From Bacillus sp. CH140a_4T (GTDB lineage: Bacteria; Bacillota; Bacilli; Bacillales; Bacillaceae_G), in NCBI RefSeq assembly GCF_008923725.1, contig NZ_WBPF01000005.1, positions 272,048 to 336,047 on the forward strand: a stretch of DNA of 64,000 bases. Direction: 5' to 3'. Position numbers and translations under genes: made by a program. Each line of letters opens with the position of its first letter. The stretch's first letter is position 1. Positions 44,043 through 54,465 of the stretch are shown one piece after another. Under the pieces are notes generated by a model. That model was not told the DNA's origin. It worked only from the letters and a program-made list of their open reading frames with translations, and made no database searches.

Positions 44043-47000
44043 TTTTCTTTTGCTTAATTTCTTCGTATAATTTTTCATTTTACTCGTTAACCCTATTAAA
44101 GCAGGTAGCAATATTGGCATTACAATGATAGCTAATAGTAACAGTGCAACACCAACAACAGATGCTACTTGTATAAGCGTCAATACACCTGAAGGGATTA
44201 ATGCAGCAAATGTACCACCTAAAATAAGCGCGGCCGATAATACAACTCCTCCTATGTGACGAGAGGCATTTACAATTTTCGTTGCTGGGTCTCCCTCTAG
44301 CTCATTGTATCGCATCATTACGAAAATGCTATAATCCACACCTAAAGCGACAATCATAATAAAACTAAAGAATGGTACATTCCAGCTTAATGACTCTACA
44401 TTTAGTAAGTGTGCACTAATTTGTTCACTTATACCAAGTGATGCAAAATAAGCTATTATTAAAGATCCAATAATGAAGAGTGTATTTAAAAATGATCGTG
44501 TAATAACGAGTAATACAATCGCAATTCCAATTAACATAATCGTAGCTGTACGTAAGAAGTCTTGACCTGTTACTTCTTTTAAATCAACGTTTCTAGCCGT
44601 TGTACCTCCGATTGCTTTTTTCGCCGAATTTAATTCTGTACCATTTAAAGTACCGTCTATCGTTTTATTAATTTCTTCAATAATTGGCATCGCTTCTTTT
44701 GAATACGGATTTACGTCTAAAATGATTGTCATTTTAGCAGTCTTTCTATCATGTGACATGTACGTATTCAACGCTTTTTGGAAATCCGCTCCCTCTAAAA
44801 CTTCTTTTGGAATATAAAATTTCTCAGAGCTTTTTGATTCATTCAGTTCTCCTAAATATTTCTGGGCATCTCCTAGTCCGTTACTTACCTTTTCGAGCCC
44901 TTCTGTGCTTTTAAATAATCCTGATTGTAATTGCCCCATCTGTTCTTGCAAGTCTTTCAGCCCGGTTAATAACTGGCCTTGCCCATCATTTATTTTCGTT
45001 AATCCGGTTTGTAACTCAGATGACTTGTTTGCAATTTGTTTTGAACCTGAAGCACCTTCATCTAATCCATTTTTAAGATCAGCTGCTCCTTTTTGTAATT
45101 TAGTAACTCCATTGTTCATTTCTTTTAAGCCGTTATCCACTTTCAATAACGATTGATTTGCTTCTTTAAATGAGCCCATCGCCGCTTTATGCTGTGTTGC
45201 TAATTGATTTAATTCATTTGAAAGCACACTTAATTGCTTTTGAGCCTCTTTAGCAATTCCTATCGTTTGTAGTATGTTCGGATCATTTGCTAATTCTGGT
45301 TTCGTTTGAATGAAATTGGTCATTAACATTTCAATTTGTTCGTAACCTTTTTTCGCCCCATCAATCGCTTGAGAAATACTTCCGAAGTATTGATTGTAAG
45401 AACTTAAGCCTTTTTCTAACTGCGAATAACCAGCATGAAGTTGTGACGTTGCATTAGATAAAACATTTATATTTTCATTTACTGAAGTTAATCCACTCTC
45501 AATTTGCTGCGCACCTTGTGCTCCGTCATTTATGCCATTTGATAGTTGATGTAAAGCTGTTCCTAATGCTGTTACTCCATTTTTCGCTTCGTTTGTTCCA
45601 TCTATTAGTTTTTGAACGTTTGCAAGACTATTTGAGTCTTTACTACCCATTTTATCTTTCGCAGTAGTCAATCCATCATTAATTTCCTTAATACCACCAT
45701 TGGCGTCTCCTAAACCTGTATTTAGTTCTCCAGCTTGTTTATTTATATATAGTTCTTTTATCCTTTCACCAGTTGGTCGTGTCGGTGAATATACTTCTGA
45801 AACACCTTTCACTTTCAAAATCTTATCAGTTATTTCATCTATAGTTTGAAGCGAACTCGCCTCATCTAACTTGTTATCCGATTGAATGACTAACGTACTT
45901 GGTGAAGAAAAACCAGGTGGAAAATGATCTTCTATAACGTTAATCCCCATTTTCGAATCATATTTATTATCTACTTCAAATAAATCATTGTAATTTAGTG
46001 TGTTAGAATATTTCATTACGAAAGGAATCGATATCACAAATACAATGATTAAAGCTGCGAATGGTCTTACTACTGAGTTTTTCGCAAGAAATCCCCATAA
46101 GCGACTATCCTCATGACCTTTAAATGTTTTAACTGGATAAAACATTCCTTTTCCTAAAAGCACCATAAAAAATGGATTTAATGTAGTTAATACAAGTAAT
46201 AATACTGCGACACCAATTGCTACGGCTGAAGTAGATTGATATAATTTAAAACTCGCTAAAGCAAGAGATGCAAAACCGATTAGTACTGCTATCCCACTAT
46301 ATAAAACGGTTTTTCCTGCTGATTTAAACGTTTCTTTCGTAGCCAAAAATGCATTTTCTTGTTTACTTAATTCTTCTTTAAATCTTGTATATAATAAAAT
46401 GTTATAGTCTGTTCCAACTCCAAACAGGACAACAACTACAAACACTTGTGTAAAGTTGGAAAACGGAAAATTAAATCGATCAACTAAATGGGCGATAATC
46501 CCCATTGAAACTAAATAGGATACACCAACTGTAAGAAGAGAAACGATTGGAACAATTGGTGAACGAAATACAATGATTAATACAACTAAAATGAAAATGA
46601 TAGAAATAACTTCTGTCTTTTTCACTCCCTCTTGAGAGGATGTAAGGAAATCACCCGCTATTAAATCACTTCCTGTTAAGTACGTTTTAACACCCTTCGT
46701 TTGCACTTTTTTATGAAGATCATTTGCAACTTTTGATATTTCACCATTTTTTTTATCTACTGAGATTTGCGTTAAAATGGTCGTATTGTCTTTAGATATC
46801 AACTGTTTTTCCAAATCTTTATTATCTAAATGTGAAACAACTTCCTTAATTCCTAATTGCTCTTTTTCATTTTGTAAAGCATGGATTGTTTTTATTATCT
46901 CTTCTTTTTGCTCAGTAGTTAAAGCTTCTTTACTTTCACTATTAAAAACAGCTATAATTTCATACTTTTCAGTCCCGTCTTTATTCATCTCTCTTATCAT

Positions 47001-47156
47001 TTTATCAGCAATACTACTTTGTTCTGTATTAGGAATCGTAATGTGCCCTTTTTCTTTCACTAATTTATCCATATTAGGCATCGTTACGATCATTGCAATA
47101 GTAATAACTATCCATAATAGAAAAGATAAACTTCTCCAATTTTTCAGCTTACTCAT
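44040..47156 (-). CDS. MMPL/RND-type exporter with coiled-coil insert
   Basis: 1038 residues. Two halves, each with one N-terminal membrane segment, a large outer loop and five more segments (IISIIFILVVLIIVFRSP, GVGTDYNILLYTRF in the first; ALGVDYSIFVMMRY in the second), the MmpL/RND plan. The second outer domain is expanded by about 330 residues of heptad-rich coiled coil (GLKEMNNGVTKLQKGAADLKN and similar), as in YdgH/YdfJ-type proteins of bacilli. Probably exports lipids or drugs. Start is the ATG 8 nt after GGGAG. TetR gene upstream on the same strand, with the operator array between. Confidence 0.85.
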   Translation of the reverse strand: MSKLKNWRSLSFLLWIVITIAMIVTMPNMDKLVKEKGHITIPNTEQSSIADKMIREMNKDGTEKYEIIAVFNSESKEALTTEQKEEIIKTIHALQNEKEQLGIKEVVSHLDNKDLEKQLISKDNTTILTQISVDKKNGEISKVANDLHKKVQTKGVKTYLTGSDLIAGDFLTSSQEGVKKTEVISIIFILVVLIIVFRSPIVPIVSLLTVGVSYLVSMGIIAHLVDRFNFPFSNFTQVFVVVVLFGVGTDYNILLYTRFKEELSKQENAFLATKETFKSAGKTVLYSGIAVLIGFASLALASFKLYQSTSAVAIGVAVLLLVLTTLNPFFMVLLGKGMFYPVKTFKGHEDSRLWGFLAKNSVVRPFAALIIVFVISIPFVMKYSNTLNYNDLFEVDNKYDSKMGINVIEDHFPPGFSSPSTLVIQSDNKLDEASSLQTIDEITDKILKVKGVSEVYSPTRPTGERIKELYINKQAGELNTGLGDANGGIKEINDGLTTAKDKMGSKDSNSLANVQKLIDGTNEAKNGVTALGTALHQLSNGINDGAQGAQQIESGLTSVNENINVLSNATSQLHAGYSQLEKGLSSYNQYFGSISQAIDGAKKGYEQIEMLMTNFIQTKPELANDPNILQTIGIAKEAQKQLSVLSNELNQLATQHKAAMGSFKEANQSLLKVDNGLKEMNNGVTKLQKGAADLKNGLDEGASGSKQIANKSSELQTGLTKINDGQGQLLTGLKDLQEQMGQLQSGLFKSTEGLEKVSNGLGDAQKYLGELNESKSSEKFYIPKEVLEGADFQKALNTYMSHDRKTAKMTIILDVNPYSKEAMPIIEEINKTIDGTLNGTELNSAKKAIGGTTARNVDLKEVTGQDFLRTATIMLIGIAIVLLVITRSFLNTLFIIGSLIIAYFASLGISEQISAHLLNVESLSWNVPFFSFIMIVALGVDYSIFVMMRYNELEGDPATKIVNASRHIGGVVLSAALILGGTFAALIPSGVLTLIQVASVVGVALLLLAIIVMPILLPALIGLTSKMKNYTKKLSKRK

Positions 47157-47187
47157 TTTAATCATCTCCCATTTTGAAAATTAAAAG

Positions 47188-47205
47188 GGAATGAATATTC
47201 ATTCC
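47188..47205. promoter_or_regulatory. TetR operator O1
   Basis: GGAATGAATATTCATTCC, perfect palindrome of the GGAATGAAnnTTCATTCC type, 32 bp before the MMPL start. Confidence 0.75.
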
Positions 47206-47229
47206 TATCCTTTTAAAAATACTTTTTTC

Positions 47230-47247
47230 GGAATGAACGTTCATTCC
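47230..47247. promoter_or_regulatory. TetR operator O2
   Basis: GGAATGAACGTTCATTCC, 42 bp (four helical turns) from O1. Confidence 0.75.
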
Positions 47248-47295
47248 TATCATTCTATTGCATTATTTTTTAAACTTTATTAAACTACCTTTTCC

Positions 47296-47313
47296 GGAAT
47301 GAATGTTCATTCC
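47296..47313. promoter_or_regulatory. TetR operator O3
   Basis: GGAATGAATGTTCATTCC, 66 bp from O2. Confidence 0.75.
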
Positions 47314-47362
47314 TATTGTTACACAAATATCCTCTCCTACTCTCATGTTTTAAATATATTCA

Positions 47363-47380
47363 GGAATGAATATTCATTCC
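47363..47380. promoter_or_regulatory. TetR operator O4
   Basis: GGAATGAATATTCATTCC, identical to O1, 67 bp from O3 and 20 bp downstream of the TetR stop codon. Confidence 0.75.
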
Positions 47381-47400
47381 TATACCTATTAGCTATAGAA

Positions 47401-47967
47401 TCAAATGATTCTAATAGCGTTCCAAGAACTTTCTTCCAATTCTTTTACTAATTCTTTTGAGTATTCTAATTGCCCTGTTGCAATTACCTTCGTTAGTTTT
47501 TCTAGCGGTTGATATACAATAATAATTAAAGCAACTGGAGGCAATGGACGAAGAAAACCTTTTGCGATTCCATCTTCAATAATATTCATAAAGAAGCCTA
47601 TAAAATCATCAAATATTTTCTTACTCTGTTCGTCAAGAAAATAACTATCGCAGTGAGAATTTGTAAATAAAAAAGCGTCCACATTGTTTCTCGCAAATTC
47701 AAATAAGCGGTTGTACGTATGACTAAACTGTTCACGAATATTTGCTTCAACAGGAAAATCCGTTTTTATCATTTCAGAAAGCTCTAACATACTTTTTGAA
47801 AATAATGAGTTAACAAGCGCCTCTTTATTTTCAAAGTAGCGATAAATAGTACCCGCACCGACCTTTGCTTTTTCAGCGATCATTGGAATTGTCGTACCAT
47901 CGTAACCACGCTCTGCGAAAAGTTGCATCGCAGCATCAAAAATATCCTCTTGTTTGTTTTTAGCCAT
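47401..47967 (-). CDS. TetR family repressor of the MMPL exporter
   Basis: 188 residues: N-terminal helix-turn-helix (AEKAKVGAGTIYRYFENKEALVNSLF, about 31-56) and an all-helical ligand domain. Five copies of one palindrome surround it (four after its stop codon toward the MMPL gene, one before its start), a strong sign that it represses both itself and the exporter. Start is the ATG after AGAGGTGG; an in-frame GTG three codons earlier overlaps that site. Confidence 0.85.
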   Translation of the reverse strand: MAKNKQEDIFDAAMQLFAERGYDGTTIPMIAEKAKVGAGTIYRYFENKEALVNSLFSKSMLELSEMIKTDFPVEANIREQFSHTYNRLFEFARNNVDAFLFTNSHCDSYFLDEQSKKIFDDFIGFFMNIIEDGIAKGFLRPLPPVALIIIVYQPLEKLTKVIATGQLEYSKELVKELEESSWNAIRII

Positions 47968-47987
47968 TTTTTCCACCTCTATTTTCA

Positions 47988-48005
47988 GGAATGAAAATTC
48001 ATTCC
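47988..48005. promoter_or_regulatory. TetR operator O5
   Basis: GGAATGAAAATTCATTCC, 20 bp upstream of the tetR start; autoregulation site. Confidence 0.75.
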
Positions 48006-48152
48006 GTTTTTAATTATAAATTACATCGATTAAAAGTCAAGTGCATGACCAGTATCGGTTCGGTTTTAATCCCTTGTTTGTGAAAACATTATATCAGCGA
48101 TTTTCAAGATAAATCGACTTACCGACAAAAACTGACAGTATAATTTGAAGCC

Positions 48153-48174
48153 GTCCCAAAATTTTGTTTGGGAC
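48153..48174. other. Hairpin near the Eis-like gene end
   Basis: GTCCCAAA/TTTGGGAC stem within an inverted repeat (GCCGTCCC...GGGACAGCC) that lacks a U run; a possible weak terminator for the acetyltransferase gene. Confidence 0.4.
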
Positions 48175-48196
48175 AGCCCAATTTCCTATTTAAAAC

Positions 48197-49357
48197 TTAA
48201 AAGAAATCATAAATAAATGCTTTACGTACCGGGACTATATTCTCCAACGCTCGTATTTCCTCTTCACTTCCGCTAATTAATTCTAGTTCATTAAGTTGTA
48301 ACGGACGTTTGTATCCAAACATTATTGTAGATAATGCATTTATATCTAGCCTAATTCCTTTATCCTTTATTTCTTCTTCTATAATTGTTATTTCATGATT
48401 TGCAAGTCTCACTGTTACGTTATTCCATGGTGCAAATGAATCTGTAATATGTAAAATTACTTCTTGCTGTGCATTGTTCCAATTCAACTCATATTGTTTT
48501 AAGAACTGCTCCACATCTACAATTCTGCCCATAAAATATGGCTTTATTTCTGCTTTCACGCGTGGCTCTTGCAGTGTATATAATAACGGTTCGTTTTCAC
48601 TTACTGTCATTTCAAGTTCTTTAATCATAGAATCATGCTGGCAAATAAAGTTCCACAGGCCATTTCGTGCTTCGTTTTGCAGCGGAACAAATTCTTCTAC
48701 TTTCATTTTATAGTTTTCTATTTTATATAGCATGTAGCCAGCTGCCGTTTTATTTTTATCGTAATAAATCGCTAATGTTAAATCATCATATACAGCCTGT
48801 AACCACCATTTTTCACCGCGAACTAGCATACCGGAAAAACGTTCTGCAAATGTTTCATAAATTTTCTCAACTTCTTCTGGATGATTTTCTTTATTGTAAC
48901 GTTTCACAGTACCATTCACTTGTTTTTTCATAACTAAATCACTCTTTGTCATATGACATACAAGGAGATTCGCACAAAGTTCCCAGCCGTATTTACGGTA
49001 AAATGAAACAGCAAATGGATGTAGCATCGATACTGTATATCCGTCTTTTTTCATCGTTTGAAGTGAATGTTGAAGCAATTCTTTCACGTACCCGCTTCTT
49101 CTATACTCTGGATACGTCGCTACCCCTGCAACGCCTCCCATTTTAAATTTCTCTTTGCCTATGTATATATGAAACGGAATAAGATGCAGTTTTGCTGCTA
49201 CATCTTCACCTTCCATAATACCGTATATTTCATGAATTTCTTTCATCTTTGTAAGTTGTTGCTGCAATCGTTCCCCATCAACTTTATATTGAAAAGCGTA
49301 TTCCGATAAGCGTAATGCTTCTCTAAATCTATCTTCTTTTAATTGTATAACGTTCAT
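48197..49357 (-). CDS. Eis-like GNAT acetyltransferase with SCP2 domain
   Basis: 386 residues. N-terminal GNAT half with KMGGVAGVATYPEYRRSGYVKELLQHSL (about 71-98) and VSFYRKYGWELCA, then a second GNAT-like part (acetyltransf_9 type) and a C-terminal SCP2-like domain (from about 290). The layout is that of Eis ('enhanced intracellular survival') proteins, which acetylate several amines of aminoglycosides or lysines. Single gene between the TetR and aro regions. Confidence 0.8.
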   Translation of the reverse strand: MNVIQLKEDRFREALRLSEYAFQYKVDGERLQQQLTKMKEIHEIYGIMEGEDVAAKLHLIPFHIYIGKEKFKMGGVAGVATYPEYRRSGYVKELLQHSLQTMKKDGYTVSMLHPFAVSFYRKYGWELCANLLVCHMTKSDLVMKKQVNGTVKRYNKENHPEEVEKIYETFAERFSGMLVRGEKWWLQAVYDDLTLAIYYDKNKTAAGYMLYKIENYKMKVEEFVPLQNEARNGLWNFICQHDSMIKELEMTVSENEPLLYTLQEPRVKAEIKPYFMGRIVDVEQFLKQYELNWNNAQQEVILHITDSFAPWNNVTVRLANHEITIIEEEIKDKGIRLDINALSTIMFGYKRPLQLNELELISGSEEEIRALENIVPVRKAFIYDFF

Positions 49358-49455
49358 CTATTTCTCCTCCATTCCTTGTTTGAATTGTACCATAATTCTC
49401 AATATTCCGGTGCGGTGAATGAAATTATATGGACTTAACGACACGAATCCAATAT

Positions 49456-49486
49456 AAAAAGCAGATACATCCCGTATCTGCTTTTT
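49456..49486 (-). terminator. Terminator of the aro operon
   Basis: 13-bp perfect stem AAAAAGCAGATAC/GTATCTGCTTTTT, 7 bp after the aroA stop codon. Confidence 0.85.
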
Positions 49487-49492
49487 ATTACT

Positions 49493-50782
49493 TTATTTAG
49501 CTAACTTTTGAAGTTCTTCGAAGAATGTAGGATATGATACGCCTACTGCTCCTGCGTCTTCAATTGTTGTTTTTCCTTCGGCTAGACAGCCGGCAATTGC
49601 AAGCATCATTCCGATACGGTGATCACCGTAACTATTTACTGTATTGCCTTTTAGTGCTGATTTTCCGTAAATAATCATCCCGTCATCAGTTGCTTCTATG
49701 CGAGCTCCTAGTTTCGTTAACTCCGCAACGACTGTATCAATACGGTTCGTTTCTTTTACTTTTAATTCGTGCGCATCTTTAATTACTGTAATTCCTTCTG
49801 CTTGCGTTGCCGCTAAGGCGATAACAGGAATTTCATCGATTAATCTTGGGATAATATCTCCGCCAATTTCAATTCCTTTTAATGAAGATGTTTCGATCGT
49901 AATGTTTGCAGCTGGTTCTGATGATCCTTCGTTAATTGGCTCTACAGTAAACGTAGCACCCATTTTTTCTAAAACATCAATAATACCTGTACGAGTTGGG
50001 TTCATTCCTACATTTTGTAATACTAGTTTACTGTTTGGAATAATCGCACCTGCTACTAGGAAAAATGCTGCTGACGATACGTCACCTGGTACTTGAACGT
50101 CTGTTGCTGTTAGCTTTTGTCCACCTGCAAGTTTCACTGTTTTTCCCTCACGAATTACTTTAACGCCAAATGCTTCAAGCATTCTTTCCGTATGGTCGCG
50201 GGAAATATGTGGTTCTGTAACAGCTGTTACACCTTCTGCTCGAAGTCCTGCAAGTAAAATAGCTGATTTTACTTGTGCGCTTGCTACAGGCGAAGTGAAT
50301 TGGATTGCTTTTAAATCTCCACCACGTATTGTTAACGGTGTAAACGTCCCTTCTTCGCGGCCATCAATGTTTGCACCCATTTGTTTTAATGGATTTGTAA
50401 CACGTTTCATCGGTCTTTTTGCGATAGATGCATCACCTTGTACGCAAGAGAAAAATGGTGTATTTGCCAAAATTCCTGACATTAAACGTATTGTTGTACC
50501 AGAATTACCAACATCTAATACAGCTTTCGGTTCTTGTAAGCCTTCTAATCCTTTACCAACTACAGTGACTTCATCACCGTTTTGCACGATGTCTACTCCC
50601 ATTTCTTTAAAGCAAGAAATTGTACTTAAACAGTCTGCACCGGGCAAGAAACCTTTAATTGTTGTTTTTCCTTCTGCAATCGCGCCGAACATGACAGCTC
50701 GGTGTGAAATGGATTTATCTCCTGGAATTGTAATAACACCATTTAATCCGTTATTAACAGGTTCTATTGTTCTTTCCTTCAT
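49493..50782 (-). CDS. aroA: 5-enolpyruvylshikimate-3-phosphate synthase
   Basis: 429 residues: [20 protein letters not shown] near the N-terminus and [16 protein letters not shown], the PEP/shikimate-3-phosphate-binding motifs; EKLIPRL-like [15 protein letters not shown] and [15 protein letters not shown] at the C-terminus. Converts shikimate-3-phosphate and PEP to EPSP. Last gene of the operon; 16 nt after tyrA. Confidence 0.95.
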   Translation of the reverse strand: MKERTIEPVNNGLNGVITIPGDKSISHRAVMFGAIAEGKTTIKGFLPGADCLSTISCFKEMGVDIVQNGDEVTVVGKGLEGLQEPKAVLDVGNSGTTIRLMSGILANTPFFSCVQGDASIAKRPMKRVTNPLKQMGANIDGREEGTFTPLTIRGGDLKAIQFTSPVASAQVKSAILLAGLRAEGVTAVTEPHISRDHTERMLEAFGVKVIREGKTVKLAGGQKLTATDVQVPGDVSSAAFFLVAGAIIPNSKLVLQNVGMNPTRTGIIDVLEKMGATFTVEPINEGSSEPAANITIETSSLKGIEIGGDIIPRLIDEIPVIALAATQAEGITVIKDAHELKVKETNRIDTVVAELTKLGARIEATDDGMIIYGKSALKGNTVNSYGDHRIGMMLAIAGCLAEGKTTIEDAGAVGVSYPTFFEELQKLAK

Positions 50783-50798
50783 GTTTTCACCTTCTCAT

Positions 50799-51899
50799 TT
50801 AAATTGTTTCATAAGTTTGGTATTTTTCTTCTCCGAGCGCTAGCTTTGCTTTCATACGATCTTCTTCTCTTTGGAAACTAATACGTAATACCCCAAGCAA
50901 CCCTTCACGTGCTTCTAATATTTGCAAGTTCGTAATACTAATTTCTTCGCGTGCCAAAATACTCGTAATATGAGCCAATGCCCCTACTTTATCTAAAACA
51001 TCGACGTATAAGTCGTGATAGGCAGGAATTGCCCCTCTCTTTCGTACTGGTAAAGAGTCACGGTATTCTTTCGCGTCTGCAAAATAGTTTTGAATCTCGC
51101 CCGCATCTCCGGTAGAAACTGTATCATATAAATCTTCCATTTCAGAGATCCACTCTTTTAATAATACCATTAAATGCTCCCGATTTTGCTTAACAATATC
51201 ACTCCACATTTTTGGGCTACTAGATGCAATACGTGTAATGTCTTTAAACCCTCCGGCAGCTAGTTGATGAATAAGTGGATTATCTCCTGCATGTTTCTCC
51301 ACTTGTTTCACTAATCCTGCTGCGATAAGATGCGGAAAATGACTAACGATCCCTGTTACATAATCATGTTCTTCCGTATTTAAAACGAGAAAATGAGATC
51401 CTGTTCCTTGTAACCAACGCTTTAGTTCTTCCACATGTTCATTTGGCACATGATTCATCGGCGTTAAAATGTAAAATGCATTTTCAAATAAATGCGCTTT
51501 TGCACTTTCAACTCCAGTCTTATGAGAACCTGCCATCGGATGTCCACCAATGAAAGATACTTTCTTTGAAAATAAAGCTTCCGCTTCATTCATAATCGTT
51601 CCTTTTGTACTACCAACATCCGTTACAATAACATCTTCTCGTAAACGAAATGACGCTAATTTGTGTAATAACTTCTTCGTTTCTTCAACTGGAGAAGCAA
51701 AAACAATTAAATGCGCCTCTTCACATGCATGCTGTAAATCTATCGCTACTTCATCTACTACATGTAACTCTTTTGCACGCTCTACTTGTTCTTGAAATAT
51801 ATCATAACCTGTTATCGTTACATCGTGCTCTTTCTTAATTGCTAATGCGAGAGAGCCTCCTATTAAACCTGTTCCAATTAATACTACCTTTTTACGCAT
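50799..51899 (-). CDS. tyrA: Prephenate dehydrogenase with ACT domain
   Basis: 366 residues: N-terminal NAD-binding fold (VVLIGTGLIGGSLALAI), helical catalytic part with GGHPMAGSHKTGVESA and a C-terminal ACT-like domain (GALAHITSILAREEISITNLQI) that typically senses tyrosine. Oxidatively decarboxylates prephenate to 4-hydroxyphenylpyruvate. The start is the ATG inside the hisC stop region (8-nt overlap), coupled to hisC; a longer in-frame version has no ribosome site. Confidence 0.93.
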   Translation of the reverse strand: MRKKVVLIGTGLIGGSLALAIKKEHDVTITGYDIFQEQVERAKELHVVDEVAIDLQHACEEAHLIVFASPVEETKKLLHKLASFRLREDVIVTDVGSTKGTIMNEAEALFSKKVSFIGGHPMAGSHKTGVESAKAHLFENAFYILTPMNHVPNEHVEELKRWLQGTGSHFLVLNTEEHDYVTGIVSHFPHLIAAGLVKQVEKHAGDNPLIHQLAAGGFKDITRIASSSPKMWSDIVKQNREHLMVLLKEWISEMEDLYDTVSTGDAGEIQNYFADAKEYRDSLPVRKRGAIPAYHDLYVDVLDKVGALAHITSILAREEISITNLQILEAREGLLGVLRISFQREEDRMKAKLALGEEKYQTYETI

Positions 51900-52992
51900 T
51901 TGCCTCATCTCGAGACTTTCTTTTTTTATTTTCAAAGTGTTGTTTTAACACTGAAATCACTCCTTCATTTTGCTCCCTTGTTCCGACGGTAATACGGACA
52001 CCATTCGGGAATGGACGTATAATAAACCCTGCGTGTGCACAAGCTTCATAAATCTCTCCAGCATTCTCAACTGGCAAGAAGATGAAATTTGTTTGCGATG
52101 GATAAAATGGAATTTCATTTTCCTTACAAAAGCTCTCGTATTGTTGTAATCCCTCTGTATTCACACGAACTATTTCTTCAATAAACTCATCATCACAAAA
52201 AGCAATCGTCGCTGCTTTTTGCGCTAATGAAGATACGTTAAATGGCAAACGTACGACATTTAATTTCTCGATTAGCTCTTCCTGTCCAATTGCATATCCA
52301 ACGCGGAAAGAAGCTAATCCGTACGCTTTAGAAAATGTTCTAAGTACAAGAATGTTTTTATGTTTTTCTAAAAGCGGTAATGTCTCTGGGAAATCCTTTG
52401 CTGTTACGTATTCATAGTACGCTTCATCAATGACAATTAACGTATTTTCACTAATACCTTCAATAAATCGAGTCAATTTTCGATCATTCACATATGTGCC
52501 TGTCGGGTTGTTCGGATTACAAATCCATACGATTTTCGTATTATTATTTATTGCTGACGAAATTTCATCTAAATCGTATACACCGTTATTTAAAGGGATT
52601 TCTTTCACTTCACAACCTTCAATAATTGCATGATGACGGTACTGAGGGAATGTTGCACCAGCCGTCACGATGTTATCTCCTGCTTTAAGTACTGCACGGC
52701 TTATTATTTGAATGACTTCATCTAATCCACTACCGCAAAGTATTTGTTCCATTTGAACATGTAACTTATCTGCAATTTTTTGACGGAGCATTGTAGCACC
52801 TCCGTCAGGATATAAAGCATGTTCCAACCACGATTTTTGCAACTCATCTAAAACACGTGGTGAGCAGCCGAATGGATTTTCATTCGATGCTAATTTCACA
52901 AATGCATGATCTCCGTACACTTCTTTCATTTGTTCAGGTGATTTACCTGGTTTATATGGTTGTAATGATGATAGTTGATCTTTTACTTGCAT
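51892..52992 (-). CDS. hisC: Histidinol-phosphate/aromatic aminotransferase
   Basis: 366 residues, PLP fold I: LASNENPFGCSP at the N-terminus, ICNPNNPTGTYV in the middle, TFSKAYGLASFRVGYAIG (PLP Lys) and the RxxxG-type SQTNFIFL end. In this operon it most likely transaminates 4-hydroxyphenylpyruvate to tyrosine, after TyrA; HisC can act in both histidine and aromatic pathways. Confidence 0.9.
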   Translation of the reverse strand: MQVKDQLSSLQPYKPGKSPEQMKEVYGDHAFVKLASNENPFGCSPRVLDELQKSWLEHALYPDGGATMLRQKIADKLHVQMEQILCGSGLDEVIQIISRAVLKAGDNIVTAGATFPQYRHHAIIEGCEVKEIPLNNGVYDLDEISSAINNNTKIVWICNPNNPTGTYVNDRKLTRFIEGISENTLIVIDEAYYEYVTAKDFPETLPLLEKHKNILVLRTFSKAYGLASFRVGYAIGQEELIEKLNVVRLPFNVSSLAQKAATIAFCDDEFIEEIVRVNTEGLQQYESFCKENEIPFYPSQTNFIFLPVENAGEIYEACAHAGFIIRPFPNGVRITVGTREQNEGVISVLKQHFENKKRKSRDEANA

Positions 52993-53010
52993 GTTAAAAC
53001 CACCTTTTTA

Positions 53011-54183
53011 TTAAAATTCTTTTGCGTAGTTGTTATGTTGTGTGATGTTTTGCTGAATTAAATCCATACGATCTTTTCCGAATTGTTCGACTAGCGCATG
53101 TGCAAGTTCCCATGCTACAACAGATTCAGCTACTACACCTGCTGCTGGTACTGCACAACTATCAGATCTTTCAATACTCGCTTGGAATGCTTCTTTCGTA
53201 TCAATGTCAACACTTGCTAACGGTTTGTATAATGTAGGTATTGGCTTCATAACACCTCTTACGACAATTGGCATTCCTGTTGTCATACCGCCTTCTAAAC
53301 CGCCGGCATTATTGGTTTTTCTCGTGTATCCATTTTCTTCATCCCATAATATTTCATCATGCACTTTACTTCCCGGCTGTCTTGCCGCTTCAAAACCAAC
53401 GCCAATTTCAGCACCTTTAAATGCATTAATACTCATAATCGCACCAGCAAGTTTTGCATCTAATTTACGATCGTAATGAACGTAACTACCAATGCCAATC
53501 GGCATGCCTTCTGCAATGACTTCAACAATACCGCCGATTGAATCTCCGCTACTTTTTGCGTTATCAATCGCATCCATCATCTCTTGTTCTACTTCTTTAT
53601 CTAAACATCGAACTGGTGAATTTTCAGTAATCGTTTGTATCTCTTCTATTGGTAAGTTTGAAATTCGTTTCGCTTGTACCCCACCAATTTCAAGAACATG
53701 CCCTGCAATTTCTACGCCTAATTCTTTCAAAATTTGTTTCGCAACTGCACCAGCAGCTACACGAACTGTCGTTTCTCTTGCAGATGAGCGCTCTAGTACA
53801 TTTCTTATATCACGATGTCCATATTTAATTGCGCCGTTTAAATCCGCATGTCCTGGACGTGGTTTTGTAATTGTACGTTTCATATCTTTACTTTCTTTTT
53901 CCGAAATTGGCTCTGCACCCATTACTTTCGTCCAATGTTTGAAATCATCATTTTTAACGATTAACGTTATTGGTGAGCCAAGTGTCATCCCATGACGAAC
54001 ACCACTTACAATTTCAACTGTATCAGTTTCTATTTGCATGCGTCTTCCGCGTCCGTGCCCTTTTTGTCTTCTTAATAATTCTTTGTTAATATGTTCCGCT
54101 GTTAATGTTAAACCTGCTGGTACACCTTCTAAAATAACTGTTAACTGCGGTCCATGTGATTCTCCAGCTGTAATGTATCTCAT
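53011..54183 (-). CDS. aroC: Chorismate synthase
   Basis: 390 residues: [14 protein letters not shown] and [15 protein letters not shown] near the start, the FMN-site [28 protein letters not shown], and [26 protein letters not shown] at the end. Converts EPSP to chorismate with reduced FMN. Its mRNA leader holds a tyrosine T-box, so it can be regulated apart from aroF. Ribosome site AAAGGGGC. Confidence 0.95.
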   Translation of the reverse strand: MRYITAGESHGPQLTVILEGVPAGLTLTAEHINKELLRRQKGHGRGRRMQIETDTVEIVSGVRHGMTLGSPITLIVKNDDFKHWTKVMGAEPISEKESKDMKRTITKPRPGHADLNGAIKYGHRDIRNVLERSSARETTVRVAAGAVAKQILKELGVEIAGHVLEIGGVQAKRISNLPIEEIQTITENSPVRCLDKEVEQEMMDAIDNAKSSGDSIGGIVEVIAEGMPIGIGSYVHYDRKLDAKLAGAIMSINAFKGAEIGVGFEAARQPGSKVHDEILWDEENGYTRKTNNAGGLEGGMTTGMPIVVRGVMKPIPTLYKPLASVDIDTKEAFQASIERSDSCAVPAAGVVAESVVAWELAHALVEQFGKDRMDLIQQNITQHNNYAKEF

Positions 54184-54213
54184 TTCTCTTGCCCCTTTAC
54201 TATTTTTTTGTAC

Positions 54214-54450
54214 AAAAAAGTCCCTACTGAGCGCTCAGTAGGGACGATGTTTATCGCGGTACCACCCTAGTTGTAGACAACTATCGTCTACCTCTCTTCT
54301 TCTGTAACGATCGTTTGACCGTCTTTCCCTCCAAAAGTTGGCGGAAAAGATGCTCCAAGGCTGTAATTCATGCTTATCTTTGTACTGATTCACACCGACC
54401 ATCAGCTCTCTTTAACAGTGAGATAAGCACTACTGTTTCCTCTTCAGCGC
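54214..54450 (-). promoter_or_regulatory. T-box riboswitch, tyrosine type, before aroC
   Basis: Reading leftward: stem I, specifier loop GAATTACAG with the Tyr codon UAC (plus-strand GTA at 54363-54365), the T-box sequence GGGTGGTACCGCG (54255-54267) and a 26-bp near-loopless terminator (54220-54245) with a U tract. It starts within about 20 nt of the aroF stop, so it is an in-operon checkpoint with no separate promoter visible. Confidence 0.92.
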
Positions 54451-54465
54451 ATATATGATATGGAA

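Noticed and set aside
47157-47400. Operator copies as a CRISPR-like or mobile repeat array
   Set aside because: The spacing varies (42, 66, 67 bp), units are palindromes flanking a TetR gene, and there are no cas genes or spacer-like units.
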